A stretch of DNA of 64,000 bases from [Phialemoniopsis] sp. UDSM-2020 (GCA_018873225.1 JAEILZ010000001.1:6138001-6202000), one strand, 5' to 3'. Shown: positions 11,053 to 22,631, counted from the first letter of the stretch. Made by a program: numbers and translations. The notes: generated by a model from the letters alone, not told the origin.

Positions 11053-12295
11053 CAGTGTAGTTCTGATGATTTATCGTCAATCCACTCAGTTGCGCTTATT
11101 GGAAGCTGTGAAGTTGCAGGTACGATGCAACTCTGCCACGTTCAGTTCCATGCAACAGTTGCGCCGTGCTTTCAGCCTCTTTATACAACATACCGACGAT
11201 CCGCGAGATACTTGATAAGACTGCTTCTTGTCGCCGATTGGTGCGGATGATACAGGCACCCTTGGCAAAATGCCCATGTCATTGGCGGATTGAGCTTCCC
11301 CGCAAAGTCGGCAACTCCCCGCAAAGCGAAGATCCGGTGCCAGGGCGGGAGGGTGGTGGTCATGTCCACCCGGCTTCTGACCTGTCGGTTCATCCGGTCG
11401 CACTCGACCTACCGAACGAAATTTGGGGCAGGTGTGAAAGCGAAGATAGTCGACAATAGTTGCAAACCAGCCCTTGGTGACATATCAACCATGTGCATGA
11501 TTTTGATCAGCAATACAGGACTGACGAGATACGGCTGCTTGCACTAATCTGACGGCTCTCCGCCCGTATCAGCCTCAGCGTGTGATTCCTTACCCCGGCA
11601 AACCAAGATAGCATCCTTCTCCAAGGCCGGACCATTTCAACGGCGCAAGATTCTCCCATGGAGACTAGGCCCGCAGCATCCGGCGTGCGGCCAAAAGACA
11701 GCCTCCGCACGACGATCGCAACAACCACACCTTCCTAAAATTGACTGAGTCGTCACGAAGATATGCATAAACGTTATCATCTGGGGCATGGACGCCAGGA
11801 CAAGCCTTATATAGCGCGGCGGCGTAGCATCTCGGCAGCGCCTCCGGGTCCACTGCCAGCGCCACCATCCCCTCATTCTGTTGCCCTACGACCGCGCTAC
11901 GGCTGCCCTCCCGAGACCTATCTGTCGGTAAACACGACATCGTACTAATGTATTTCCCTTGCGATATCCCCGATAGCTAATAGCACAGGTAATGATGAGA
12001 TCCAAGGCCACGGTCAAGGTGCAGAGCCAATTGAGACTAATATTAGTGTCCCTTAAGTCGACCATCACAATGTATGGATCATGGGCATGGTGTTTATTCT
12101 GTTGTAACAACTGTGTTGGTGTATTGTGCTGTCTTCCTCAAAGTCAAGCCGCTTGAATGATGATTATCTGACATGTGTCCTGATCAACGTACCACCCACT
12201 TTATAAACACTCCAATGCCTATATGAACTATTGCGGATGCGTCATTGTAACGTGCCACACTACTGTCGCAATTGTCATGTTACCATGTCGCTAGC
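11053..12295. other. Intergenic stretch upstream of GH127 gene
   Basis: Upstream region of the GH127 gene and downstream of the GLEYA gene, both on the minus strand. A 91-codon minus-strand frame at 11665-11940 has no start context, introns or family likeness that I can support. Confidence 0.4.
11179..11185 (-). promoter_or_regulatory. TATA-like box upstream of the GH127 gene
   Basis: TATAAAG on the minus strand, about 127 bp before ATG 11052, a usual spacing for a fungal core promoter with a short leader. Sequence match only. Confidence 0.4.
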
Positions 12296-13509
12296 CTACT
12301 TCTCCTCGCCGAAAGGCAAGTACTTGGGGGCTGCGACGCCGTCGCACGAGTACCGGACGACGTAGGGGCTCGCCTCGGACTTGTCGCTGACAATGACCTG
12401 GCCGCTCGGGGTGGTGATGTTGAACAGGAAAGCCGCCACGCCCTGGCCCTGGCCAAACACGAAGCGGAAGGGCACGTAGACGCCCGCCTCGAGATCAAAG
12501 GTCATGTCGCCCTTCTTGTTGTCAAAGTTGACGAGGCTGTTGGCATTGCCCTCGGTCCACCCGCTGTACGCCTTGTCGCCGACCCAGACGTAGACGATGT
12601 CGTCGACGCCCGTCATGGTGACGGAGTAGGTGCCGGACTCGCACGAGTAAAAGTGGCCGTGGTGGTTGAGCGCGAAGTAGTCGCCCTTGAGGGCCACGTC
12701 GGAGCCGTAGATGCGTTGCGGGGTCTGGGCGTTGCCGATCGCCTTGCCGCCGACGCTGGGCGAGACGCCAATGTAGACGGGCTTGGCGGTCTTGAAGGAG
12801 ACGGGCTTGAAGTTGCTGTAGATCCTGTCGTCGTTGTAGGCCGAGTTGTTGTAGTAGGCCCAGTCAAAGCCGAGGTTGCCGCAGACGGGCGGCGTGGGGC
12901 AGGCCGTTGCGGTGGAGGAGGCTAAGGTCGAGGTCGAAGTCGAGCTAGCAGAGGTCTTGGTGCTGCTGATGAGGGTCGTCTGGCAGTCGCCGTTGGCTAC
13001 CGTGCTAATAACTGTCACCGTGGGCGTGCTGGTTACGAAGGTGGTCGAGGTGGGGAGGTTCAGGCACTTGCACAATTTGCTGATGGCAGCGGGCTGGGTT
13101 GCGCAAGAGTCCTTGCCACTGGTGGCGGTAGCCGAGACAGAGTCTGAAGTATGCTCAGTCCGTTTTATCGGCAAGATCCTGTATGACATACATGGTCAGA
13201 AGTCTTTTCTAGCCGAATAGTGGCCGGACAAGAGAGAACTTACTCGGTCTGGCAGCCACCACCATCGCCGCCGCTGCCATTGCATGCCTCTGTCACAGTG
13301 CTGGTAGCAGTGCTCGTGGCCGAGCCGGCGACCGTGGCAGTGGCAGGCTGAATCGACAGGTACGACGAGCAGAAGCAGTCAGCACCGGCGTCCTTGACCA
13401 GCTCGCCAACCAAAGAACCCAGCAGGCCGCACCCAGTGTCAGGGATGGCAGTCGCCTGGGTGTAAGGCAGCGCCGCAAGAGCAGCGAAAGCTAGGTTTCT
13501 GAAAGCCAT
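12296..13509 (-). CDS. GLEYA-domain secreted cell-surface (adhesin-like) protein
   Basis: Two exons, 13509-13244 and 13178-12296, joined over a 65-nt intron (GTAAGT ... CATACAG, phase 2); 382 residues. The N-terminus MAFRNLAFAALAALPYTQATA is a signal peptide. Two short cysteine-rich modules follow (DCFCSSYLSIQ; CATQPAAISKLCKCLNLP), then a Ser/Thr-rich stalk suited to O-glycosylation, then a GLEYA/PA14-like lectin domain from about residue 180 (GFDWAYYNN ... YYSC-type strands, DDIVYVWVGDKAYSGW). GLEYA domains bind carbohydrate in yeast Epa/Flo-type adhesins. No GPI-anchor tail is seen (ends PKYLPFGEEK), so it is probably free or wall-bound. Role in adhesion is inferred. Confidence 0.88.
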
Positions 13510-15300
13510 GATGAAGCAAAGAAACTTAAAGTATTCGCTCGAAGGATGACCGAGAGGTAATGATAAGGCGATTGGTAGAGAAGCCTCCGAGACTTAGGGA
13601 TGCAACGTTCCCTTCGTTCTTATACTTGTCATCTCCACGCGGAACCTACATGTTGACAAGAGAGCCGCGGAGTTCTCGGATCTAGGTTTTCTCTTCTTCT
13701 TTCAATCAGCTGCCAACTAGAACCATCACAACTTTTAGCCGCATGGCTAAGAGGAGACTAATACTGCGTGGGAGATGACAACGCTTACATGACCCCGTCA
13801 ACGGCGTTGGCACTGGCAGAAACTGTCCCAGCTGAGCGGGTGGAGTCGAACGCTTGGGATGCCAGAAGACGGGCCGCCTGTCTTAGGATAGCGCACGATG
13901 ACTGGGGAGCTGAGCTACCCAAGACAGCTGAGATCATCGCCTGTCAAGTCCCTGAGAGCCCACTTTGGTGTGGGGAACCGGTCGAGCGTGGAGTTGACAT
14001 AAAATCCAGGGACCACTAGCCTCCTTCAGCTAGCCGGCAGGAACAGAAAGGATAGTGAATGGGCAAGTGGGTGTCAGAATAGTTGATGGTTTTTTCTGTG
14101 GATGCACCTCGATCATTAACTGATCAACTAGGATTATCCCACTACCTAAGCATGAATGGATGACTCAGTCTGTTAGCAATTTGGGTAGAGATGGAACCAA
14201 AACCGTCGACCTTTCTGACACCCACTTGATGGGGTAAGCCTTTGCCAAAAGAAAAATCTATCTGACGTGTTAGGAACATCAGGCATGATATTTGGCAGAT
14301 CTTCTCCCAATCAGGGATTCACGGCGCTCCCTGAGCACATGGTTAGAGATCCCGGACCATGTGTAAAATGAACGTCCGATAGACCCTGAGCGACTCTTCC
14401 AGGAGGTCACCACGAGCTTCAGTCCCGTTAGCAGCTCCTTAGACAGAAAACGTGGTTCCCCTGAAGGGCAGCACCCTGGGTCTTCGCCTTCATCTGATTC
14501 TAGTCAACAACAGGTCTAAGCGAGAATGCTAGTTTAACAGTCATCGCCTTTCCTGGGTTGCGTTTATTCGACGTGATCGACAAACATGGTCAGTTCTCAT
14601 ATTTGGGCTGAGTTGTTTAATCACGCCAGGCTCCATATGTAGTTTTCGACGTGATACGGCCGTGATCCTGGCCGTGAGTTTGATAGTGGAGATGCATTAG
14701 ACTCTTGGCAAGCACCTTGGAGGTCACTGCCGCCCTCCAATGGCCTCTAATTCGTCACAGCCATGAGCCTGTTTACCAGTATATCCCAGTCTGAAGTACT
14801 ACCTAACGAGTGAAAATGCACTACGAACAGGTTATTGCCCGCGTGGTCGCCGAGGTGGCCACTTCCATGTATGATGGGTACGCGTACTGATCCCAGCCGA
14901 GGACCCCCCTCCCTGCGAGACAGACGACTTTTGATTAAGAAAGTTATTTCAGCAAGTCCGGCATTCACATTGCCGCAAACACCTTCTGTGGTCACACCTG
15001 GCCAAATCCATTGTAGTTTTTGCAGAATAGCAGAAAATCCCTACTGGGGGGCCGCGTGGTTCGGCTCCCTAGTTCAATATGGGTTTTCTCGGGTCTGACA
15101 TGAGGAATTTGACTGAGACGGTGTGGACAGTTGGAGAGGATGAATCTCTATGTATAGGATGTTCATAACTGGAAATGCGAAGGTATTCAACTGAATCTTG
15201 TGATCACAAAAAGTAATACAACGGACACCAGGATAAGGTTTGGCATGAGAATAGAAAAGAGTCATTCTACAAGTGTTCAGCTCGGCTTTTGCTACACACC
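13510..15300. other. Intergenic stretch containing MITE copy A
   Basis: Between the start of the GLEYA gene and the stop of the GMC gene. It contains the complete inverted-repeat element at 14064-14228. Open frames at 13768-14019 (+) and 14747-14995 (-) show no family resemblance or splice support. Confidence 0.45.
14064..14228 (+). mobile_element. MITE-like inverted-repeat element, copy A (complete)
   Basis: About 165 bp bounded by inverted repeats: the left end reads CAAGTGGGTGTCAGAA and the right end is its exact reverse complement, and similarity continues to about 30 bp with four mismatches. The element is flanked on both sides by ATGGG (14059-14063 and 14229-14233), a candidate 5-bp target duplication. 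There is no coding capacity. The interior (AACTGATCAACTAGGATTAT near 14120) recurs at 33.1, 55.5 and 62.3 kb. Confidence 0.85.
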
Positions 15301-17230
15301 CTACTTCTCAAGACCGAGCTCACCAATGATGATCTCTGCAGCCCTTTCCCCAATCGCCATTGCTGTGCTGCAAGTGTTTGCTCCAACGTTTGACGGCACG
15401 ATACTGAGATCGGCGACTTTGAGCCTAGTAACACCATGGACGTTGGTCTCCGTGTCTACAGCACCGCCGTGTTCCAAAGGTGCCATCTTGCAAGTTCCCA
15501 GCGAATGCCAGCAAGTATTGACTTGCGCTCGTAGGAACTTCTCGATAGCCTTGTCATCCTCGGGCCCGTACTCAATTTCCTCCGGGTTTGACACTTTGCC
15601 GTCGACGAGAGCGGCCTTTGATCCGGCGGGGAAGTCCGGGTGGAAACCGGCTATCTCTCCATTGAACGTGTCCATGCGCCGCACAATTTCACGCTGCTTC
15701 TTGTACATCCAGACCTGAAACTTGAGGTCTATCTCATCCTTGTCTGCCCAGTACCCGGCATCGAAGCCGGCCTCGTCGCTTATCTTGGGGCCGGAGATGT
15801 GGATACGTCCGCGGGAGAAGGGGTGGGCACTAAAGGTAACGAATCCAAGGTACTGTCCGCGGGGCTGGGCAGAAGAGTCACCCGGGAAGCCACTGAGAAG
15901 GCAACCGATGTTCGTAGGCTTGTCCGGAAAAGGCTTGAAGTGCTCATTCCACGCCGCCTCGAAGGCGGGACCCAGTTTGACGACGTCAGCCTCACTGGGG
16001 CGGATCTTGAGCTGGGCATCGACGGCGGTCCAGCTGAGCACCGGGTCCTTCTTGGCGATTAGCTCAGGTACGTTCGAGCTTCCATTGAATAAACGGTCCG
16101 CCGTTTCCTCGGGCGTTGCAGTGCTCTTGTACGCGTAGACCAACGCGTGATGATCATGAAGGTTCTCCCCTACGGCAGCAAGCGATGACAATACTGGAAC
16201 GCCAGCCTTTTCCAAGACTTCAGGGCTTCCGACGCCAGACCTCTCCAGAATCAAGGGCGTGCCAAGAGCACCTGCAGACAGTACTACTCTCTTTCTTGCC
16301 TTGACCGATCTGGTGGGCACATCCTCAGTATCAGGTTGCCATGCCAGGCAAGGCCTGAGTGTCACCCCGATGGCGTTTTTGTCGTCGTCAAACAAGACGC
16401 GCTCGACGTCGGTCTCCACCAAGACATGCAGATTCGGGAACTCATCGCTTGCAAGCTTTGGGTGGAGGTAGCTGTGTGCTACATCCTGGCGTGTACCGTT
16501 GGGGTCGACGTAGTGCATCCCTCGCATAACCCCATTGGTCTTATCGAGGCAGTTGATGTCCTCGATCTCGGGCCAGCCAGCCTGTTTCACAGCCCTCACA
16601 AAGTCGTTTTCGACAGCATTACCGGGGTAGGGTCCCTGTCCAACGTACATAGGGCCATCATGACCGTGGTGCTCTTTCAACCCCGGGCCGTTGTAGTTCT
16701 CAACCTGGCCCACTGTCAGTGACCCTTCCGCAAGCATGTCGTCACCCGTAATTACAGCCCACTTACTTTGTTCATATACCTCAGCATGTCTGTCGCCGAC
16801 CAGCCCGGTGCATCCCAAGCATCGATCTCGGACCGCTGTGGACGACTGTAAAGCCCTAAATTGATGGACGAGCCGCCGCCGAGGACACGGCTAGTCGTCA
16901 CGATGGGTTCCCTGCCGCCGAGACCATCCAGCGGCTTAGATCTGTGAGCAAGAACGTATTTGTCGTTGGGGGCCATGTGGGTTATGAAGAAGGCCGGGAA
17001 CGTGATCATCGGGTCCCCTTGGTTATTGGGACCGCTTTCGATGACAAGCACAGACAGGCTTGGATCTGCCTCCGCGAGTCTCCCAGCGACGATACATCCG
17101 GCAGCACCACCTCCATTGACGCGTTAGTGCCTCTGCTGGTCTCGCGGGAAGCTGCGGAACTGCGCTTACCGCCTGCGACGATCACGTCGACCTCCGTAAT
17201 CTGCTCGGGGAGCTTATTGAATAGTCCCAT
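15301..17230 (-). CDS. GMC oxidoreductase, alcohol oxidase-like
   Basis: Three exons: 17230-17170, 17110-16767 and 16704-15301, with introns of 59 and 62 nt; 602 residues. The FAD-binding motif VDVIVAGGGAAGCIVAGRL spans the first intron (glycines at about 20-25) and ends in VLVIESG. The GMC signature region is TTSRVLGGGSSINLGLYSR. Near the C-terminus, His535 (NTCWHSLGTCKMAP) and Asn578 (SNVGANTCSTAMAIGERAAE) form the His-Asn pair seen in methanol/alcohol oxidases rather than the His-His pair of other GMC enzymes. The enzyme would oxidise an alcohol with oxygen to an aldehyde and hydrogen peroxide. There is no signal peptide and no clear C-terminal peroxisomal SKL (ends GLEK), so cytosolic or unknown location. 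It is shorter than classical Aox (about 660). Confidence 0.9.
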
Positions 17231-19055
17231 CCTGGAGAGCTGGAGGAGCGTCGGCTATGATGTTAGGTAGAAAGCGACAAGAGTCGCAAGCAACCAAAAA
17301 AAGACACCAACAGCAAAGACAACAACGTGTACGAAGTCTGCGATTCATATTGACAGTTTGCGACGCTGCGGGGATAGATATGCTTTTATCACCGCGTGTG
17401 CCCCTTGAAAGGTTCCCAGATTGCGTCACACCGTGGCGTAAGCATTTAGGGCAAAGTTGGTGAGCATCCTAAATGCTTACATGTTTCACAATCGATGTCA
17501 AATAAGAACACCCAACGATGAGACTAGGTCGCCAGAAAGGCGTAAAGGCGTTGCTGTATGTAAGTATTGCTTAAAGGCGACACAGGCTCTTGTCTGTAAA
17601 CAAAGGCAATGCAGTGCATTTGGTGCTTGCACGCAACAACAGTTGCTCGAAGCATCTTAAAGAAGAATTTAGGTACCACACTCGCCGATCGTCAATCGCT
17701 GTCCGATCCTGCAGGATCGTCCCCCATCCTTGTAATCCGTAAAGGGACAAGCGTTAGAGCGCCATGAATGACGCTCACAAGATCAACACCGGCTCGGTAG
17801 ACGAGCACGTCGGCGCCGAAGATGCCTACGAGGCACCAGCGCCGCATGGCAGCGAAGCGGACCGAGGAGATTGAATGAGGTCCGGAAGACCGGACCCCCG
17901 TGATCGCCCGCGCCGAAGAGTCGTTTGTACAGCAAGACTGAGGCCGCCAAGACGCACAATTATAGAAGTCGCCACGGAGTAGATATAATATAAACTACAC
18001 CTGGCTGATACGCCCAAAACCGTTACTCTGATTGATGCATATGGCGTCGACCTAGACACGATATGGACGTTGCGCATCTCGTAGATCTCGCATCTTGTAG
18101 ATCTCGAACCGTATCATTGAGAGATCTTGTAATTTGTAGCATACTACCTTCCTTTCGAAATAGCCGGGGCTTCTCAGTGCTTGAGACCCTAGGCGTACCC
18201 GAGCGATGGTGTAGGCCTTCAAAGTCTCCGTCGCTTCTCAGCTCTTGCAATCACGCATTACCCTACTCGAAGGAGGTAGTAAAAGGCCAAGAGGTGCTCA
18301 CATTGACCTCTTCTGGTCCATAATCAGAGAGACCTGCCGCAATCTGAACCCAACATCATCACGCATATCCATGAAATGTGATTTTGAGTGCTGCGGCTGA
18401 CACTCAGTTACATGGCTCAGCTATCGAAAATACAACAGGCAGAATAATATAGCTCTTGGCTGCTTATGGCCGGACGAGGGTTACGGAAAAGGTTGAACAG
18501 AAACAAGAATTTCCATTGCTAGCAAAATGCCACGCCAATGTCACGTCGGCGTTAAGTCCATCCACATCCAGAAGCCTTGGCAACCCATCGCCCGATTGAG
18601 GTCCTGCCCATTGATGATTTAGCCGCTGCCAGCTCAGCCCCCAACAAGTCCAACAAGTGGGCAGTGTTGGATTGCAACACTGCGAAGTGGCTCTGCCACG
18701 CGAAACAAGTCCCCCGCATGAACTTTAACATTCTGGCTGAGCTCAGGAACACACTCTTGTGTCAAGGCACCCGCCAATAATTGAGGCAAAGCTCACAACG
18801 CGGTCGGCCATGCAAATCAGAATAGAAACATGTGTATTAGCTTAGGTCGCAATAATGGAAAGAACGTCGTCGATGTGTATTGGAACAAACCTGTATAAGA
18901 AAGCTGGCCTCGTCTATCGAAAGTCAATAGAAGGAAGTATCATCAGCAAACTCTTGACTACCAAACCAGCAACACCCTGCAACACCACTACAGACTTTTG
19001 ATCCAAGACAAGCACATCAGTCGTCCTTACAATCAACTTTAACAAGTACTTCACC
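17231..19055. other. Intergenic stretch with a decayed HET fragment
   Basis: Between the divergent GMC gene (-) and the secreted protein gene (+). The only recognisable content is the HET relic at about 17900-18270. The rest has no supported coding sequence. Confidence 0.45.
17900..18270 (-). pseudogene. HET-domain gene relic
   Basis: On the minus strand the sequence follows part of the intact HET gene at 20916-22631. The relic translates in pieces as ITRSLNDTVRDLQDA, then (other frame) a DAICINQ-like stretch around ATATGCATCAATCAGAGT, then LYYIYSVATSIIVRLGGLSL. The intact gene has ITKSLDDALRDIRDT, DAICINQSD and MGYIYSVATHTILHLGGLSL. The pieces lie in different frames and no start or full domain remains. 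A 16-bp tandem duplication (18073-18088 and 18089-18104) not found in the intact gene contributes to the breakage. It is probably an old local duplicate of that gene or of a close paralogue. Confidence 0.75.
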
Positions 19056-20231
19056 ATGCGATCTGCATTCCCCCAAGCCCTCGCGGCACTGAGTGTCTCG
19101 GCCTTCCTCCCTTCCGTGCTCGCCGCCGAGCCGAGGCCGGCCATGGTGCCTGGAGTCCCGGGCTGCGCCGCCAATGGCCACGGCGACGCCAAGAAGATAT
19201 GGGAGAGCGACGCTGGGGACTGCCACAAGGCCATCTACGAGATGTATGCCGCCGGCGCCAAGACGTTCAAAGCGCCAACCAACGGCTGCAACACTGGTAC
19301 GTCTACACTTACATCATCCCAGAGTATCCTCGCGTGCTTTTGACTAACACTTCTCGATACAGTCGCCAAGCAGGGCAAGTGCGAGATTTTCCTTTGCGGC
19401 ATGGGCAACGGCGCCTCCACCATCTCTGCGGGCGCCATCTCCCTTGCTGCTCTGGATATTCACGCCTACTGCCGGTTGAATGGCAGGGTCGGCGGCCGCT
19501 CCGTTGTCTACACGCAGGAGGGCGATGGCAAGAAGGGCAACACTATGGTGCAGCTCGGCGAGATCCACAAGGACGAGCTAAAGAAACGCGAAGACGGCGA
19601 GGCAGATGACGACTTGACCATTGAGCTCGAGGCGCGCGAGGAAGAGGAGGAGGAGGAGCCTTCTTCCACTGCCGCCTACCTCGCCGCCCGCGACTTCGAC
19701 ATCGCGCCGGAGCTCCGCAACCGCCGCCGCCAGCTTGGCTCGCGCTCCAACCCGGACCCGGAGGACCCGAACGAGGAGATCGACAACGCGAGCGCCGTCA
19801 ACGAGGGCGAGGAGCACGACATATCCATCTTCAACCAGCTCATACTGCAGAACGAGTTCATCGCCGACATCCGGCAGACCATGGCCAACCCGAACCCCAA
19901 CTGGCGCAACACGGCCCTGGCGAGCCGGCGCTTCCACGACCAGCACCGCAACCGCCAGGTGCAGGTCACCATCGCCTTCCTCGGCGAGGACACGCACGAC
20001 GTCAACGAGTTCCGGCACATTGCGCGCGACAGCCGCCTGCAGACGCTCATCAGCCAGGTCATTGGCCAGTGGCACCTCGGCGGGTTCCGCACGCTCTTCT
20101 CCAACCACATCTTTCGCGGGTACAGGAACAGCAATGCCCGCGTTCCTCTGGGCCAGATCGGCATCACGGTCGAGGACATCATTGACGGTCCTGCTCCGCC
20201 GGTTGCTTTCCTCCCCGGCGGCTCTCGATAG
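19056..20231 (+). CDS. Secreted two-part protein with cysteine-rich N-terminal module (Hce2/KP4-like, tentative)
   Basis: Two exons, 19056-19296 and 19363-20231, joined over a 66-nt intron with a textbook branch site (TTGACTAACAC); 369 residues. The signal peptide is MRSAFPQALAALSVSAFLPS. Residues about 37-140 hold the pattern DCHKAIYEM ... GKCEIFLCGMGNGASTISAG ... CRLNGRVGG. Its spacing recalls Hce2/Ecp2- and KP4-like small secreted proteins of fungi, some of which are effectors or killer toxins; this likeness is from memory and weak. A KKR sequence just after it (DELKKREDG) could be a Kex2 cleavage site. The rest is acidic, then a charged helical region of about 200 residues (RQTMANPNPNWRNTALASRR) I do not recognise. 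Function unknown. Confidence 0.8.
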
Positions 20232-20915
20232 CTTAACTAGGAAGTTGAGTGTGGGCGCCTGGCAGTGTACAGGATGGTGATTTGGCGGGTCGTCGTGTTT
20301 TGATCAGCATTGGATGGGACGCATAGTGGAGTCTAGCATTGCTGGCGTTATTGTTTTCAGCATCTGTTGTTGTAGAATTATCTATCGTATTTTTCAGTTT
20401 GGGTTCCATATTTTACTTGATGGGAAGACTTGTCCAAGGTGCCAAGGTCGTAACTTCAAGACTGCAGTAGAATAGTCCCGGAGCTCACAATAGCAGATAA
20501 GGAACGAGGTTCAGAACTGGCTTCAGCCGAACACAGCAGTCCGGTGCGAGTTGGCGATGATCGACATTATGAAGGGAGGGGCCGTGTTGCTATCGTAAAC
20601 TCGATGGGAGAACCCCAAAAAGATTTTCAAAGTACTCTCCCGCGCCATAGGGCCAGGGAGAAAAGGCCGCCCCTGAGAGTATGACGACCTCCACGGCATC
20701 CCTCCATTTGATCTAACAGCAGGGGCAATATCGTTATCACCGCCAGTGAAGCCTACTGCCTTTCTCATGAGGTCATCGGCAGTTTCCATGAAGCTGATGA
20801 AAAAGCTCAGCACGGAGAATGGCGTTCCTGGTACCTTCTTAGCCTTGTCGAAACATGGCCCTGCCAATTCTGACGTACCCTATGCGTAGCGACGAGAAAC
20901 TGGAATGTGAGCATC
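20232..20915. other. Convergent intergenic region
   Basis: Lies between the stop codons of the secreted protein gene (+) and the HET gene (-). A 114-codon minus-strand frame at 20523-20867 starts with ATG but has no recognisable domain; it could be a small gene or chance and I do not call it. Confidence 0.35.
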
Positions 20916-22631
20916 TCAGTGCAAAGCAATCCATTTCTTGAATGGCAATCCCTTCGGCCTCAGGCTTACGTCGCAATGGCCTATTAGCTGCATATGCTCT
21001 GGAGGCTCTGGTGACCTTCTGTGAGGTTCATAGACTTTGATGTAAATACTGCAGAGTTCATTCATTGTTGTTTCTTGTTCTTTGCCGATCAGTGCCTTCC
21101 TGACGAGAAAGGAGAGGTTCGTGGATGAGAGCCCGGTGGTAATGACTTTATCCCCTTTGACTGCGCCAGGTGGCACCAATGCACAAGAGTCTCCTTCGAG
21201 TTTAGCAAGTCGTCGACCGCATAGCCATTCTAATTGATTCGGTATGGTCTGGAGCCGGTCAAATTCTTTGGTTCCTAGTCGAATTTCCTTTCTGGGAACG
21301 ACTGGAGAGATCCAGTGGGTATACCACTGACAGAACCTTTGATGGCTTTGTGAGTCATCTCCTTCCAGTTTCTCGAGGACCTCTCGGACCAGGATCAATA
21401 TTGATCTGTGGTATTCAAACATAAGATACTTTCCCCTGTCGTCATGATCCTCGATGAACCGACGTGACATCATGTCATGGATATCGGGAAGTATATGGCT
21501 TAGCTCCTTGACCTCACAAGGCTCGTGTCCCTTTAACAGGAGAACTGGAACATCATCCAGAGCCACTAGAGGGTCGAAGTTGAGGCGTATCTTTCCGGGC
21601 TCCTCGTTCTCGTCTGTTATATACATGGGAGGCAGCTTCGGTGTCGTTGTCCAATCTGGGATCCAGGATGGAAGGTGGAATCGCTTGGGTTCGTCATTGT
21701 CAACTTCGCGAAGGATTTGTTCGGGGAGCCTTTCGTAATTATACAAATGACGAGCCGCTGCCGTGAATATCGCCTCAGGCTTCACCATGTAGTCGACGGG
21801 AATGTTCTGCTCGGCTACTGCGCGCTCTTTGTCGGAAAGCAGTCCCAGGTGCGCGTAAATCATGTCTACCGATTCTTTGACGCCTAGCCCACGACGAGCT
21901 CGCAAGATATTGTATAATGATGTTCGCTGTCTCATGCTCATATTGCGACGAGTAATGTCCATGGACGAGACTAGCTCATGACCTGGTGAACCGGGCTGGT
22001 GCAACATGTCGACGAAGTCGGCCCATCGTATCCTTGACAATGGCCCGCATTGCACCCATGGATCTCGAGACAGGACAAGCTCCTGAAATGTCCAGACTCT
22101 ACGAAACCAAGCATGTCCTATTATTTCACTAGCAGCGCTATTCAGAGCAATTGGGCCTTCAGGCGGAAGCGGGAGACGCGCGAACCTAGAGGTGAGGATG
22201 TTTCGTGCGGCGAGACTGAGGCCGCCAAGATGCAGAATTGTATGAGTCGCCACCGAGTAGATATATCCCATAAGCTGCACCTGCCTGCTGCGCTCGACAC
22301 CATCGCTCTGGTTGATACATATGGCATCGGCCCAGACACGATGCAGTCTTTGCGTATCTCGTATATCTCGAAGTGCATCGTCAAGCGATTTTGTGATCGG
22401 TAGCGCTCGATCTCCTATTCGAATCGAAGAGGGCTTCTCGGCGCTGCCCCAGACATACGAGAGAGCTGTGTATGAGTCGATCAAGTCATGACTACATTCA
22501 GAGACTCCGACCTGGATCAGTTGTCCGTAAAGGTCGGCGTCATGCCTGTCGTCCGCTGGAGCTAGTACCAAAAGTCGGATAGCGTCTGGATGTGTCAGGC
22601 GCGTGTATTGATACTCTTGAGGGACTGCCAT
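20916..22631 (-). CDS. Heterokaryon incompatibility (HET) domain protein
   Basis: Intronless frame of 571 residues from ATG 22631. HET domains (PF06985) trigger the cell-death reaction of vegetative incompatibility. All three conserved blocks are present: YTALSYVWGSAEKPSSIRI, LRDIRDTQRLHRVWADAICI (followed by NQSD) and the FRRVWTFQELVLSRD block, within residues about 50-200. The C-terminal part ends with the cytosolic HET family tail (SCALVPPGAVKGDKVIT ... HMQLIGHCDVSLRPKG). No NACHT, WD40 or ankyrin repeats follow, so this is a stand-alone HET protein. A broken relative lies about 3 kb away on the same strand. It is likely constitutively weakly expressed, with an unknown partner. Confidence 0.93.
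   Translation of the reverse strand: MAVPQEYQYTRLTHPDAIRLLVLAPADDRHDADLYGQLIQVGVSECSHDLIDSYTALSYVWGSAEKPSSIRIGDRALPITKSLDDALRDIRDTQRLHRVWADAICINQSDGVERSRQVQLMGYIYSVATHTILHLGGLSLAARNILTSRFARLPLPPEGPIALNSAASEIIGHAWFRRVWTFQELVLSRDPWVQCGPLSRIRWADFVDMLHQPGSPGHELVSSMDITRRNMSMRQRTSLYNILRARRGLGVKESVDMIYAHLGLLSDKERAVAEQNIPVDYMVKPEAIFTAAARHLYNYERLPEQILREVDNDEPKRFHLPSWIPDWTTTPKLPPMYITDENEEPGKIRLNFDPLVALDDVPVLLLKGHEPCEVKELSHILPDIHDMMSRRFIEDHDDRGKYLMFEYHRSILILVREVLEKLEGDDSQSHQRFCQWYTHWISPVVPRKEIRLGTKEFDRLQTIPNQLEWLCGRRLAKLEGDSCALVPPGAVKGDKVITTGLSSTNLSFLVRKALIGKEQETTMNELCSIYIKVYEPHRRSPEPPEHMQLIGHCDVSLRPKGLPFKKWIALH

Noticed and set aside
12272..12925. 217-codon plus-strand frame over the GLEYA gene
   Set aside because: Antisense shadow; the minus strand encodes the GLEYA domain with signal peptide and intron.
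13815..13885. tRNA-like sequence with a GGAGTCGAACGC box
   Set aside because: The box is imperfect and I could not form an acceptor stem or the A-box at the right distance.
20523..20867. 114-codon minus-strand frame downstream of the HET gene
   Set aside because: It has an ATG and coding-like length, but no family resemblance, no splice pattern and no support for a promoter; left as undecided rather than called.
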